DNA of 64,000 nucleotides from Megaleporinus macrocephalus (GCA_021613375.1 CM038721.1:5678986-5742985), one strand, 5' to 3'. Counted from the stretch's first letter, positions 10,761 through 25,217 are shown. Program-made: numbers and translations. The notes: a model not told the origin generated them from the letters alone.

Positions 10761-11335
10761 TTCAGTGGCCTCTCCGAGTCGGAAGAGCAGAGATATGCAG
10801 CTCCTTAAACAGGCTGATCATTGCATTCTTTATGGTATGAACTTCCACACACAGTAAAGCAGTGAATGAAACACTTCTCCTGGGCCTATAGGAGACACGA
10901 CCAGCTGCATCAGTGTTCCTAGTACCTTCACATCCGCTAGGCTGCTAATAAGAACCAGCAGAAAGACCCTCCTATGGGAACATTCCCTGCGAATGATGTC
11001 ATGCGCCCTCCTTTCTTGTCTGACAAACATAAATAAATCATTTGTGTGCGTATACATGCCTTACATGTATGCCTTACACTGCAGCCGGCTACAATGGAAG
11101 GAAGAGAACCCGGAGTTGTTTAGGACAAATAAACAGATAGTGTGTTAGCGGCTCACACAGACACACACACACACCCCGCAGGATTCCTGGACAGCCTGGA
11201 CAGCCTGTGTTTACATGCACACGGCCGAGCAGGAGGTTTGGCTGCTCACGGTTATAGAGAGAGATAAGATCGGTACATTTATGCTGGTGACTGAAGTCTC
11301 AGAAGGTCACAAAACATTATTATATGCACAAGCTA

Positions 11336-11363
11336 TTTATTTATTTATTTATTTATTTATTTG
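11336..11363. repeat. (TTTA)n microsatellite
   Basis: Tandem TTTA tetranucleotides, about seven copies. Confidence 0.9.
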
Positions 11364-11419
11364 TGTGGCAAATATTGGTTGCCAGTACCACCACACCACC
11401 TTTGAATGAACACAAGCTG

Positions 11420-11712
11420 TCTGACTTAACATCTACAAGGTGGACCAACAAGAAGGTATGTAAGTGTCTAATAGAGTGGACAGTGTGTGGACACAGTGTT
11501 TAAACACTCCAGCAGCACTGCCGTGTCTGATCCACTCTTATCAGCATAACACACACGAACACACCATCACCCTGCCAGTGTCACTGCAGTGCTGAGAGTA
11601 ATCCACTGCTCTGTGGTGGTCCTGTGGGGGTCCTGACCTTTAAAGAACAGGGTAATAACGTATACAGAGAATCAGATGGACCTCAGTCTGTAACTGTAGA
11701 ATGATAAATGGT
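11420..11712. repeat. Dispersed repeat, inverted copy
   Basis: Reverse-complement relative of 10380-10760: acatctacaaggtggaccaa, gacacagtgtttaaacactc, then gtctgtaactgtagaatgat as the far end. The two copies lie about 1 kb apart in opposite orientation and could form a large foldback. Confidence 0.75.
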
Positions 11713-11726
11713 AAGTAGAGCTGATA

Positions 11727-11727
<1 letters not shown>

Positions 11728-11776
<49 letters not shown>
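11728..11776. repeat. (TA)n microsatellite
   Basis: An uninterrupted run of TA dinucleotides, directly followed by the terminus of a Tc1-like element. Confidence 0.97.
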
Positions 11777-11779
<3 letters not shown>

Positions 11780-11786
<7 letters not shown>

Positions 11787-12345
11787 TACAGCTCAAAAGT
11801 TTAGGATCACTTTAGAATTTAATTTCATGCAATTCACAAACAATGTTGTCCATTTCACAATTATTGTAAGTGTATCAGATGATATTTAAAGAATAAAAAT
11901 GTTTGCATTAAAGTCTATTTTTGTATAGAGGCTTATTTTACATATAGTCCTATTATCAGCAATTCTCAGTCCTCTGTCTAAATCTCCTGGTACGACCACC
12001 AATCCAAGTTAAGGATGTTATTGGACACTCTTGCTCAATTGTGATGCACAGCTGAAAAACATTCTACTAATAAGTGAGTATAAAAGGGAGAACAACATTC
12101 TAGGTTAGTTTAGTATCTGAAGCATCAGCAGTTGATGGCTTGCTGACCGACTCACAATGACCAGAAAGAAACAACTTTCTTTAGAGACCCGTCAGTCCAT
12201 TGTTGTGTTAAGGAAGAAGATACTCCATTGAAAACAAGAACATTTCACTGTGATCCCAAACGTTTGATGCTAAAGAACTGCAGAGTAAAGAACGTGCTGA
12301 AAAATGTTCATCATGTCTAATGACACTAGAAGTGAACAGTGAACT
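11780..12345 (+). mobile_element. Tc1/mariner-like remnant with transposase N-terminus
   Basis: It starts with CACTACAGCTCAAAAGTTTA, a transposon-terminus-like sequence also found inverted at 59553-59796. At about 12156 a short frame begins MTRKKQLSLETRQSIVVLRK, which resembles the start of the first helix-turn-helix of Tc1/mariner transposases. It breaks shortly afterwards. The short intergenic stretch 12346-12945 holds a (GA)n run and nothing else recognised. Confidence 0.6.
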
Positions 12346-12948
12346 GTCTCTTAGTCAGGCCTAGCAGACAAGCAGTAGGTGTAGCTATTAACGTTAAAAA
12401 ATATTCTACCCTCTGAAAGCAGAGGTGTAAGCAGGAGGGCAGAGACAGAGAGAGAGAGAGAGAGACAGGGCAGCCAGAGTGCACCGTCATCCTCTTGGCC
12501 CAAATCCCTTTCCTTCTCTAAGTCGCTCAGAAATGTCAAAGCTCGGCCAGAAAATGGGAAAAACGCTCCATTCAATGCTATTCGTGCTCAGATTTGCGCT
12601 ACAGGTTTTCTAATGGAGTTTTATTACTGAGCCAATGTTTTTTGCTGCTCTACAGACACTTCAAGCTTACATTACACCAATTTAAGCTTGTATGTATCAA
12701 TGTATAGAGCTGTCACCACTGTTCTCCATTCCTAACAACTACCTGGAACCAGCTTACACAATGCACTACTGCTTATATTCACAGTCAGTGACATATCTAG
12801 AACCTCCAGAAGACCTGGAGTGACGTTTTCTCATGAAATTGGTCCCACTGACTGGAGATCAATTTAACATGCTTGGCCTTTAGTGCAGCTCCTGAAGTCC
12901 CAGCATTCCCTTCTTTCATTCCCTACGTGCCTTCCTTGGTTTTCCCAG

Positions 12949-14860
12949 GATGCCAGTGACTGAGTGAAATATGCCAGTGGCTGAGTGAAATATGCAGTGA
13001 CTGAGTGAAATATGCAGTGTCTGAGTGAAATATGTCAGTGGCTGAGTGAAATATGCAGTGACTGAGTGAAATATGCAGTGCAAAGTGAAATATGTCAGTG
13101 ATTGAGTGTAATATGCCAGTGGCTGAGTGAAATATGCAGTGACTGAGTGAAATATGCAGTGCAAAGTGAAATATGTCAGTGATTGAGTGTAATATGCCAG
13201 TGGCTGAGTGAAATATGCAGTGACTGAGTGAAATATGCCAGTGTCTGAGTGAAATATGTCAGTGGCTGAGTGAAATATGCAGTGACTGAGTGAAATATGC
13301 AGTGCAAAGTGAAATATGTCAGTGACTGAGTGTAATATGCAGTGGCTGAGTGAAATATGCAGTGACTGAGTGAAATATGCCAGTGTCTGAGTGAAATATG
13401 TCAGTGGCTGAGTGAAATATGCAGTGCAAAGTGAAATATGTCAGTGATTGAGTGAAATATGCAGTGGCTGAGTGAAATATGCAGTGACTGAGTGAAATAT
13501 GCCAGTGTCTGAGTGAAATATGTCAGTGGCTGAGTGAAATATGCAGTGGCTGAGTGAAATATGCAGTGACTGAGTGAAATATGCCGGTGTCTGAGTGAAA
13601 TATGCAGTGACTGAGTGAAATATGCCAGTGTCTGAGTGAAATATGCAGTGACTGAGTGAAATATGTCGGTGTCTGAGTGAAATATGCAGTGACTGAGTAA
13701 ATATGCCAGTGTCTGAGTGAAATATGCAGTGACTGAGTGAAATATGCCAGTGGCTGAGTGAAATACGCCAGTGACTGAGTGAAATATGCAGTGCAAAGTG
13801 AAATATGCCAGTGTCTGAGTGAAATACGCCAGTGACTGAGTGAAATATGCAGTGCAAAGTGAAATATGCCAGTGTCTGTGTGAAATATGCCAGTGACTGA
13901 GTGAAATATGCCAGTGTCTGAGTGAAATATGCAGTGACTGAGTGAAATATGCCAGTGGCTGAGTGAAATACGCCAGTGACTGAGTGAAATATGCAGTGCA
14001 AAGTGAAATATGCAGTGACTGAGTGAAATATGCAGTGACTGAGTGAAATATGCCAGTGACTGAGTGAAATATGCCAGTGTCTGTGTGAAATATGCAGTGA
14101 CTGAGTGAAATATGCCAGTGGCTGAGTGAAATACGCCAGTGACTGAGTGAAATATGCAGTGCAAAGTGAAATATGCCAGTGTCTGAGTGAAATATGCAGT
14201 GACTGAGTGAAATATGCAGTGCAAAGTGAAATATGTCAGTGGCTGAGTGAAATATGCAGTGACTGAGTGAAATATGCAGTGACTGAGTGAAATATGCAGT
14301 GCAAAGTGAAATATGTCAGTGGCTGAGTGAAATATGCAGTGACTGAGTGAAATATGCAGTGCAAAGTGAAATATGTCAGTGGCTGAGTGAAATATGCCAG
14401 TGACTGAGTGAAATATGCCAGTGTCTGAGTGAAATATGCAGTGACTGAGTGAAATATGCCAGTGGCTGAGTGAAATATGCCAGTCACTTAGTAAAATATA
14501 CAGTGACTGAGTGAAATATGCCGATGGCTGCCAGTGATTGAGTGTAATATGCCAGTGGCTGAGTTAAATATGCCAGTGATTGAGTGAAATATGCAGTGAC
14601 TGAGTTAAATATGCCAGTGATTGAGTGAAATATGCAGTGACTGAGTGAAATATACCAGTGATTGAGTGAAATATGCCAGTGATTGAGTGAAATGTACCAG
14701 TGACTGAGTGAAATATCCCAGTGGCTGAGTGAAATATGCCAGTGATTGAGTGAAAAATGCAGTGATATATGCAATAACTGAGTAAAATGTGCAATGACTG
14801 AGTGAAAAATGCTAGCTGCTGAATGAAATATGCCAGTGGTTGAATATGCCAACTGGCTTG
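12949..14860. repeat. 20/21-bp minisatellite, about 1.9 kb
   Basis: The unit is CAGTGACTGAGTGAAATATG with an optional extra C; a shorter variant (cagtgcaaagtgaaatatg) is interspersed and higher-order blocks are visible. Because 21-base units keep frame, long reverse-strand open frames (up to 233 codons of HCIFHSVTAYFTQ type) occur. They are by-products of the repeat. The array decays at both ends, especially after 14480. Confidence 0.95.
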
Positions 14861-16195
14861 ATAAGGTTGGCAGCCCGCTGACTGCCACTGCTGGTCCACC
14901 CCACCAGTCTTTAATATACTCAAAGAGATGTAAAATACACTGAGACTTTTATTTTAGAAATGAAGCAAAGACATATATTACAAAGGCTGGAACTAAAAAA
15001 TGACTAGGGGTGATATAAAATGATTTAGCTGAAAATGTTGTTCCTGACACTGAATATTAAACAAAATAAGAAATAAAAGTAGGAAGATGCATATGGGATA
15101 TTAGTGTCTTAAAAATTCTAGATGCATAATCCACATACAAGCACAAGACACTCTGGAGGCAAATTGAGTTTGTGTGAACCCATGGCGTCCGTAAGACTAA
15201 CTCTATCTGGGTATTGTTTAGCATCCCTCTGTAGTTTAGATACACCTTTTTCTCATTTCATCCACTTTGACAAGTCTGAGAAACCATGGCAACCCTTTGA
15301 AGTTTTACAGTATATGTGAGCACATGTAGCAGTAAAAATATGTTACTGCACAGCAACTCTGAAAGATGGATCAATGCTATTTGATTCTAATCTTGACTTT
15401 GGGGATGTGTATAACTAACAGTATCCCTAAGATTGCATGCAGATGGTCGTAAAACACAAGAGCGCCACCAGTTGGCAGAGTAAGAGAAGTACATGAACAC
15501 ACCTGTACATAAAGATATTTCAAATGTTCTCTAAGGACTGATACATGCAGAGTTACTTACCTATCATTGAGCCAAACCTTCAGGAATCCTGTTTATAAAA
15601 GAACTCGTCTTGAGTCCTGTAAAATTAAAGCTGTGCACCACAACATGACCAGCAGACTGATAATGCTTTTGATTTTAACCAATAGAGGACTGTAAGAACC
15701 ACACACTACCACTAGGGGGTGCCATAAGAACAGTATTGTAGTGCAGCTGTGCTTGCTTGTGAACAAGGCCTGCAACACAGACGCTCTTCCACATTCTTGA
15801 GTTTTTGCACATTGTAATGTCAGTAATGAACTTATTTGCTTTTGAAACAAATCAATTAAATATCAGTTTATTGAAATGTGGAATCTATTTGAACATAATT
15901 ATTTCAATGCAATGTTGTTTTTTTCAGTTTGCTTATTTTTGCAAGAACTTGGTTGAGTTATTCATGTGGAAATGATCAGTCACATAAATTCAATACATGA
16001 GTTCAACTTATATATAAGTTTTTTTCCCCATAATTATTTAACTAATAGCTTTATTCAAAGCCATTTAGTCATTTTATAACTTAACTAAGGATAGTGTTTC
16101 TCCAGAATGTCCTGTCTATATGCCCTCAGGTTTCCTATTGGCTTGTTCATGATGTCTCTGATCGTATTAAGTATAGATGAGAGCAGCACACAATT
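14861..16195. other. No gene or repeat recognised
   Basis: AT-rich, largely single-copy in appearance. Open frames are short, overlapping and without domains. Confidence 0.6.
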
Positions 16196-16815
16196 TTGCA
16201 GATCTATTATAGTTTATTATAGTCAAGATCTATTATTATTTATTATAGTCAAGACCTATTATAGTTTATTATAGTCAAGATCTATTATAGTTTATTGTAG
16301 TTGAGATCTATTATAGTTTATTATAGTCAAGATCTATTATAATTTTTAAAGTCTAGATCTATTATTGTTTATTATAGTCAAGATCTATTATAGGTTATTA
16401 TAGTCTAGATCTATTGTAGTTTATTATAGTCAAGATCTATTATAGTTTATTATAGTCGAGATCAATTATAGTTTATTATAGTCAAGATCTATCATTGTTT
16501 ATTGTAGTCGAGATCTATTATAGTTTAAGATCTATTATAGTTTATTATAGTCGAGATCAATTATAGTTTATTATAGTTAAGATCTATTATAGTTTATTAT
16601 AGTCGAGATCTATTATTGTTTATTGTAGTCGAGATCTATTATAGTTTAAAATCTATTATAGTTTATTATAGTCGAGATCTATTATAGTTTATTATAGTTG
16701 AGATCTATTATAGTTTATTATAGTTGAGATCTATTGTAGTTTATTATAGTTGAGATCTACTATATTTTATCATGACACCATTTATTGTCAGTTATAGTCG
16801 AGATCTATTATAGTA
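16196..16815. repeat. 26-bp satellite-like array, left block
   Basis: The unit contains GATCTATTATAGTTTATTAT plus a short variable end (agtcaa, agtcga, agttga). AGATCT recurs nearly every unit. The same unit forms the block at 22598-24182. At the right end the array decays into TA-rich sequence (tatacatatatatata). Confidence 0.95.
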
Positions 16816-18224
16816 TACATATATATATATAAATCAGCATTAAATACTCACCTGGAGTCAGTCAGAGTGGGTTTGGTGTGAAGTGGTTGATTGTATGGTT
16901 GATTGTAGAGAGAGGTTTCTTTACAGTGGTGGTGAATCTCATAAAAGAATGTCTTCAGAGGCCTTAAAGTCTTCAGACGTCTGGTTCCTATCACCGCCAG
17001 TGTGGCTCAGTTATGTTCCCCGGAATGTTAAAGATGAGATGCTTTCATGAGATGCTTAGAAACGAGCAGGAGAGGTTCCGAAAACACATTCTGGCCTTCT
17101 GTTTAGTCGAATCTGTGTCAGTCAGCCTCGCTTCTGTAGCGTGTTTATTTAGAGATTCCTGTCTGCCCAGTGATTCATGCATGCAGAGACGTTTACACTG
17201 ACTGCATTCAGGACAGGAGAGAGAGAGAGAGTGTGTGTGTGTGTGTGTCCACAGTGCTGCCGAGGTTAATCAGGGGAGAAATTCTCCCCTCAGCCGCTTT
17301 AATCCTGCGTCCACTCTAACATAAACACATGCACACAGGGTCAGTCAACACACAGAAGGCCTTTATACACACTCGCACAGTGCAACATTCAGACTACAGC
17401 TTGAAATATCTGCCCGAACCCGTCAGGACCCGACTGCTCATCTCGGCTTCCGTCAACTTAATTTCTCAAATATGTTTCTCGAGTTCGAGGAGGGTTCGTG
17501 TTTCCCAAAGCCCGCCTCCCGTTTAACAGATGTTTTAGTTTAACTTGCACTACCTAAGAACGCCTTTCAGACTCACCCACTCAGCACTGAGGACCACGAG
17601 GCCCACGCTGGAGAGAAAACAGGACATAAACAGTGATTCAGGAAGGTGTACTTCAGTGGAGCCATAAGAATGTTTGACTTATGTGGACTAAACTGTGTTC
17701 AGAGTGTTCTGGCTGCAGGTGAAGCCCATAACCTGGCTAATAGAGGGTTTTCCGTCGACCAACTTTCAGCAACATAGCTTGAATGGAAAAGCCTGAAATT
17801 TGAATGAATTCAATAAAAAATAAAGAGTGGCGTTTCAATCTGGAGGTCAAAGGATCCTGCTTGACAGTGAACTGCTGTTACACTTATGGCGAATATACTC
17901 AGACACTCCGCACCAGTGGTCATCCTAAAAATTGTGGGGGTCGTCTAGACATTTCTTGGCAAATGGCTTTGCGCACTTATTGGCCAGCAGTGGTTTGAGC
18001 CACAGAACTCTAGCATAGACTTTTGCCCAGAGTCTTTGTTCTTGTGAAATTCTGTTCATTGACCTTAACTCAGGCCGGCAGATGACCTCCTGGATGAGTC
18101 ATCAAATTTTTAGTCAACCGGTCACTCCTGAGAAGGTTCACCACTGCTCCAAGTTTTCTCCATTTGTGGTTCTTACTGGGATTCGCTGGAGTCCCAGAGC
18201 CTTAGCCGAGGCTTTGTATACTCT
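16816..18224. other. Low-repeat stretch, no gene assigned
   Basis: More mixed composition than its flanks, with GA and GT runs at 17217-17248 and a perfect 9-base inverted repeat (aggggagaa/ttctcccct) around 17272-17290. Short open frames (61-66 codons) have no recognisable domain or splice context. Confidence 0.5.
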
Positions 18225-21200
18225 GGTGCAGTAGGCAGTAAACGTATTGGTGTAGTGTGCCGTATACAGTATATTCTCATGCAGCATACATTACCAGTAC
18301 AGTACAGGAGTATATAGTATATACTGGTACTGTATTCAGTATACAATATATACCAGTAGTGTGTAGTGTGCATTAAAAAGTATATACTTGTCTAGTTTTA
18401 TATAGTACTGGTACTGTATGTAGTATACGATATATTCTGTTACTGTGTGCAGTAAAAAGTATATACTTGTGTAGTTGTATATAGTACTGGTACTGTATGT
18501 AGTATACAGTATATTCTGTTACAGTGTGCAGTAAAAAGTATATATTTGCCTAGTTTTTATAGTACTGGTACTGTGTGTAGTATATGGTATACTCTGTTAC
18601 AGAATGCAGTAAAAAGTATATACTTGTCTAGTTTTATATAGTATTAGCACTGTATGTAGTATACGATATATTCTGTTACAGTGTGCATTAAAAAGTATAT
18701 ACTTATCTAGTTTTATATAGTACTGGTACTGTATGTAGTATACAGTATACTCTGTTAAAGAATGCAGTAAAAAGTATATACTTGTCTAGTTGTATATAGT
18801 ACTGGTACTGTGTGTAGTATATGGTATACTCTGTTATAGTGTGCAGTAAAAAGTATATAAGTCTCTAGTTGTATATTGTACTGGTACTGTATGTAGTATA
18901 TGGTATATTCTGTTACACTGTGCATTAAAAAGTATATACTTGTCTAGTTTTATATAGTACTGGTATTGTGTGTAGTATACAGTATATTCTGTTACAGAAT
19001 GCAATAAAAAGTATATACTTGTCTAGTTTTATATAGTATTGGTACTGTATGTAGTATACGATATATTCTGTTACAGTGTGCATTAAAAAGTATATACTTG
19101 TCTAGTTTTATATAGTACTGGTACTGTATGTAGTACACATTATATTCTGTTATAGTGTGCAGTAAAAAGTATATACATCTCTAGTTGTATATTGTACTGG
19201 TACTGTATGTAGTATATGGTATATTCTGTTACACTGTGCATTAAAAAGTATATACTTGTCTAGATTCATATACTACTGGTACTGTATGTAGTATACAATA
19301 TAATCTGTTACAGTGTGCAGTAAAAAGTATATATTTGCCTAGTTTTTATAGTACTAGTACTGTGTGTAGTATATGGTATACTCTGTTACAGAATGCAGTA
19401 AAAAGTATATACTTGTCTAGTTTTATATAGTATTGGTACTGTATGTAGTATACGATATATTCTGTTACTGTGTGCAGGAAAAGTATATACTTGTGTAGTT
19501 GTATATGGTACTGGTACTGTATGTAGTATACAGTATATTCTGTTACAGTGTGCAGTAAAAAGTATATATTTGCCTAGTTTTTTATAGTACTGGTACTGTG
19601 TGTAGTATATGGTATTCTCTGTTACAGAATGCAGTAAAAAGTATATACTTGTCTAGTTTTATATAGTATTGGTACTGTATGTAGTATACGATATATTCTG
19701 TTACAGTGTGCATTAAAAAGTATATACTTATCTAGTTTTATATAGTACTGGTACTGTATGTAGTATACAGTATACTCTGTTAAAGAATGCAGTAAAAAGT
19801 ATATACTTGTCTAGTTTTATATAGTACTGGTACTGTGTGTAGTATACATTATATTCTGTTACAGTGTGCATTAAAAAGTATATACTTGTCTAGTTTTATA
19901 TAGTACTGGTACTGTGTGTAGTATACAGTATATTCTGTTACACTGTGCAGTAAAAAGTATATACTTGTCTAGTTTTATATACTACTGGTACTGTATGTAG
20001 TATACAGTATATTCTGTTACAGTGTGCAGTAAAAAGTATATATTTGTCTAGTTTTATATAGTACTGGTACTGTATGTAGTATACAGTATATTATGTTACA
20101 GTGTGCAGTAAAAAGTATATATTTGTCTAGTTTTATATAGTACTGGTACTGTATGTAGTATACAGTATACTCTGTTAAAGAATGCAGTAAAAAGTATATA
20201 CTTGTCTAGTTTTATATAGTACTGGTACTGTGTGTAGTATACAGTATATTCTGTTACAGTGTGCATTAAAAAGTATATACTTGTCTAGTTTTATATACTA
20301 CTGGTACTGTATGTAGTATACAGTATATTCTGTTACAATGTGCAGTAAAAAGTATATATTTGTCTAGTTTTATATAGTACTGGTACTGTATGTAGTATAC
20401 AGTATATTATGTTACAATGTGCAGTAAAAAGTATATATTTGTCTAGTTTTATATAGTACTGGTACTGTGTGTAGTATACAGTATATTATGTTACAATGTG
20501 CAGTAAAAAGTATATATTTGTCTAGTTTTATATACTACTGGTATTGTATGTAGTATACAGTATATTATGTTACAGTGTGCAGTAAAAAGTATATACTTGT
20601 CTAGTTTTATATACTACTGGTACTGTATGTAGTATACAGTATATTCTGTTACAGTGTGCAGTAAAAAGTATATATTTGTCTAGTTTTATAAAGTATTGGT
20701 ACTGTATGTAGTATACAGTATATTCTGTTACAGTGTGCAGTAAAAGGTATATATTTGTCTAGTTTTATATACTACTGGTATTGTATGTAGTATACAGTAT
20801 ATTATGTTACAGTGTGCAGTAAAAGGTATATATTTGTCTAGTTTTATATACTACTGGTACTGTATGTAGTATACAGTATATTTGATTACAGTGTGCAGTA
20901 AAAAGTACATATTTGTCTAGTTTTATATAGTACTGGTACTGTATGTAGTGTACAGTATATTCTGTTACAGTGTGCATTAAAAAGTATATACTTATCTAGT
21001 TTTATATAGTACTGGTACTGTATGTAGTATACAGTATACTCTGTCAAAGAATGCAGTAAAAAGTATATACTTGTCTAGTTTTATATAGTACTGGTACTGT
21101 GTGTAGTACACATTATATTCTGTTATAGTGTGCAGTAAAAAGTATATACGTCTCTAGTTGTATATTGTACTGGTACTGTATGTAGTATATGGTATATTCT

Positions 21201-22085
21201 GTTACACTGTGCATTAAAAAGTATATACTTGTCTAGTTTTATATAGTACTGGTACTGTATGTAGTATACAATATATTCTGTTACATTGTGCATTAAAAAA
21301 GTATATACTTATCTAGTTTTATATAGTACTGGTACTGTATGTAGTATGCAGTATATTCTGTTACAGAATGCAGTAAAAAGTATATACTTGTCTAGATTCA
21401 TATACTACTGGTACTGTATGTAGTATACAATATATTCTGTTACATTGTGCATTAAAAATTATATACTTATCTAGTTTTATATAGTACTGGTACTGTATGT
21501 AGTATACAATATATTCTGTTACATTGTGCAGTAAAAAGTATATATTTGTCTAGTTTTATATACTACTGGTACTGTATGTAGTACACAGTATATTATGTTA
21601 CAGTGTGCAGTAAAAAAGTATATATTTGTCTAGTTTTATATAGTACTGGTACTGTATGTAGTATACAGTATATTTGATTACAGTGTGCAGTAAAAAGTAC
21701 ATACTTGTCTAGTTTTATATAGTACTGGTACTGTGTGTAGTATACAGTATATTCTGTTACAGAGTGCAGTAATAAGTATATACTTGTCTAGTTTTATATA
21801 GTACTGGTGCTGTATGTAGTGTACAGTATATTCTGTTACAGTGTACAGTAAAAAGTATATACTTGGCTAGTTTTATATAGTACTGGTACTGTGTGTAGTA
21901 TACAGTATATTCTGTTACAGTGTGCAGTAAAAAGTATATACTTGTTTAGTTGTATATAGTACTGGTACTGTGTGTAGTATACAGTATATTCTGTTACAGA
22001 GTTCAGTAATAAGTATGTACTTGTCTAGTTTTATATACTACTGGCACTGTGTGTAGTATACAGTATATCCTGTTACAGTATCTAT
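18225..22085. repeat. 79-bp satellite-like array, about 48 copies
   Basis: Regular from about 18370; unit starts at 20031, 20110 and 20189 give a period of exactly 79. Each unit carries TATATACTTGTCTAGTTTTA, TATAGTACTGGTACTGTATG, then GTATAC-type palindromes and CTGTTACAGTGTGCAGTAAA. Variants are shuffled along the array. Its first 150 bases are degenerate. No open frame of note. Confidence 0.95.
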
Positions 22086-22597
22086 ATTCTGTATAATATT
22101 TTGTTTTGTGGGGATTTACAAAATGAGACTAATTTATATTTTGACAAGGCTGCGTGTCATCCTGCTGCATCCCTTGCAGGTCCTCGCACTTCAGCCTGCT
22201 GCCAAGATAAAGTATGTGGAGTCAGGAATCTCTGGAATGGCACCAAGACAGTTCCAGGATTAGCTCTAAGTTTACTAACAGCGTAGTAATTGTACGTATC
22301 ATACATTTCAGTGGGTGCGGTTCAGTAGCTCGGCTGTATGGATGTCTTTGCCTTTGCAGTAGTAAAAAATGAACTGTTGGTTATGGCCTTTTCCGACTGG
22401 GGCTTTCTAAAATAACTGCAGGCCGGTTTCAGATTTGGGAAAAAAGGAGCCCACAACCTTCCCAGTAGCTTTCTTACAGCCGTACACTTTAGACATAATG
22501 TAATGTCCTGTGAAATGTCCAACTCTGGTTTTGTATCACAAATATATTGAATATTTTATATTCTAAGATTATTTGTAAAATTAATATATTTGAAATA
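22086..22597. other. Unassigned spacer between two satellite arrays
   Basis: About 500 bases of non-repetitive sequence. Short frames at 22101-22286 (+) and 22322-22522 (-) lack recognisable domains. Confidence 0.5.
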
Positions 22598-24182
22598 TTA
22601 TTGTTTATTATAGTTAGGATCTATTATAGTTTATTATAGTTCATTATAGTTGAGATCTATTATTGTTTATTATAGTCAAAATCTATTGTTTATTGTAATC
22701 AAGATCTATTATCGTTTATTATAGTCGAAATCTATTATAGTTTATTATAGTCAAGATCTATTATAGTTTATTATAGTCGAGATTTATTATAGTTTATTAT
22801 AGCTGAGATCTATTATTGTTTATTATAGTGGAGATCTATTATAGTTTATTGTAGTTGAGATCTATTATAGTTTATTGTAGTTGAGATCTATTAGTTTATT
22901 ATAGCCGAGATCTATTATAGTTTATTATAGCCGAGATTTATTATAGTTTATTATAGTTGAAATTGATTATAGTTTATTGTAGTTGAGATCTATTATAGTT
23001 TATTGTAGTTGAGATCTATTAGTTTATTATAGCCGAGATCTATTATAGTTTATTATAGCCGAGATTTATTACAGTTTATTATAGTCGAAATCTATTATAG
23101 TTTATTATAGTCAAGATCTATTATAGTTTATTATAGTCTAGATTTATTATAGTTTATTATAGCTGAGATCTATTATAGTTTATTATAGTTGCGATCTATT
23201 ATAGTTTATTGTAGTTGAGATCTATTATATTTTATTATAGCTGAGATCTATTATAGTTTATTATAGTCAAGATCTATTATAGTTTATTATAGTCAAAATC
23301 TATTAGAGTTTATTATAATCAAGATCTATTATAGTTTATTATAGCTGAGATCTATTATAGTTTATTATAGTCAAAATCTATTAGAGTTTATTATAATCAA
23401 GATCTATTATAGTTTATTATAGCTGAGATCTATTATAGTTTATTATAGTTGCGATCTATTATAGTTTATTGTAGTTGAGATCTATTATATTTTATTATAG
23501 CTGAGATCTATTATAGTTTATTATAGTCAAGATCTATTATAGTTTATTATAGTCAAAATCTATTAGAGTTTATTATAATCAAGATCTATTATAGTTTATT
23601 ATAGCTGAGATCTATTATAGTTTATTATAGTTGAGATCTATTATAGTTTATTGTAGTTGAGATCTATTATAGTTTATTGTAGTTGAGATCTATTATAGTT
23701 TATTATAGCCGAGATTTATTATAGTTTATTATAGTCGAAATCTATTATAGTTTATTATAGTCAAGATCTATTATAGTTTATTATAGCTGAGATCTATTAT
23801 AGTTTATTATAGTCGAAATCTATTATAGTTTATTATAATCGAGATCTATTATAGTTTATTGTAGTTGAAATCTATTATAGTTTATTATAATCGAGATCTA
23901 TTATAGTTTATTATAGCTGAGATCTATTATAGTTTATTATAGTCAAAATCTATTATAGTTTATTATAATCGAGATCTATTATAGCTTATTATAGCTGAGA
24001 TCTATTATAGTTTATTATAGTCGAAATTTATTATAGTTTATTATAATCGAGATCTATTATAGTTTATTATAGCTGAGATCTATTATAGTTTATTATAGTC
24101 GAAATCTATTATAGTTTATTATAATCGAGATCTATTATAGTTTATTGTAGTTGAGATCTATTATAGTTTATTACAGTCGAGA
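22598..24182. repeat. 26-bp satellite-like array, right block
   Basis: Same 26-base unit as 16196-16815 (GATCTATTATAGTTTATTAT plus variable end), about 60 copies, with local higher-order repeats: the stretch near 23190-23330 is repeated near 23430-23590. Together with the left block it brackets the 79-bp array. Confidence 0.95.
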
Positions 24183-24495
24183 GTCTAAAAGAAAATATAT
24201 GGCTATATATAGATTCCTCAGGGATATTTGAGAACAGATCCTGAAGCAGGTAACCTGAGTACAGACTTGTCTAGTAAAATAGGTTTTTTGAAAGGTGTGC
24301 TGTTTACATTAAAAGACTTTAAAAGATTTTCTAAAATCAACAGTGATCCATTAATATGTCAGGAATCTTCAGAGGGGTGTGTATCAGGACTGCTACCGCT
24401 AACAGTGAGTAGCAGCTCTGCTCAGTCTGCTGGAACCGTCTGTTCAGCAGAATAAACTGAAGCATTGTGAAACAGAGTAGGTGTGAGGTCACTGG

Positions 24496-25141
24496 GGGAA
24501 GTATCTCTCTCTCTCTCCATCCCTCCCTCCCTCCCTCTCTCTATCTCTCTTTCATTCCTCTCTGTCTTAAATTCTTCCCTACGTTCTGTCATTTTTCTCC
24601 CTCTCTGTCTTTCTCTCTCCCTTATTCTCACTTTTTCTTGTTCACACTTTCTATTTTTCTCCATGCCTCTCTCGTTCATTCCCTTATTCTCTTTCTCTTC
24701 CTCTCATTTCCTCTTTCACTCCATCCCTTTCTTTCTTTCTATTTTCTTTCTCTCTTCCTTTATTTTTATCCCTTACTATGTCTCTATTTTTCTCCCTCAC
24801 TTTGTTTCTATTTGACTCCCTCTCTCTTTTTTCCAATTCTCTCTCAACATTCAACAATTCTCTCTCTCTTGTTTCCCTTTATTTCTCCTCTCTTTCCTCT
24901 TTTCTCTCTCCCTTCTCTTCCTTCCTCTTTTTATTTCTCATTCACTTTCCATTTCTCTGTCCCACTTTCTCTCTTCCTTCTCTCCATCTTCTTCTCACTC
25001 TTTCTCTTTCATTCATACTCACTTTCTCTCTCTTTCTCCTGTTTCTCCTTCCTTCTCTTTATTTCTTCTCTATTTAATTTTCTCTTACCTTCCCTCTGTT
25101 TCTGTTTTCTTCTCCTGGCCTCTCTCTTTTACTCTCCTTCA

Positions 25142-25217
<76 letters not shown>

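Noticed and set aside
13401..14487. Long reverse-strand frames (up to 233 codons, HCIFHSVTAYFTQ repeats) over the 20/21-bp array
   Set aside because: Frame is kept only because many units are 21 bases. The composition mirrors the repeat, several overlapping frames exist, and there is no start, splice or domain support.
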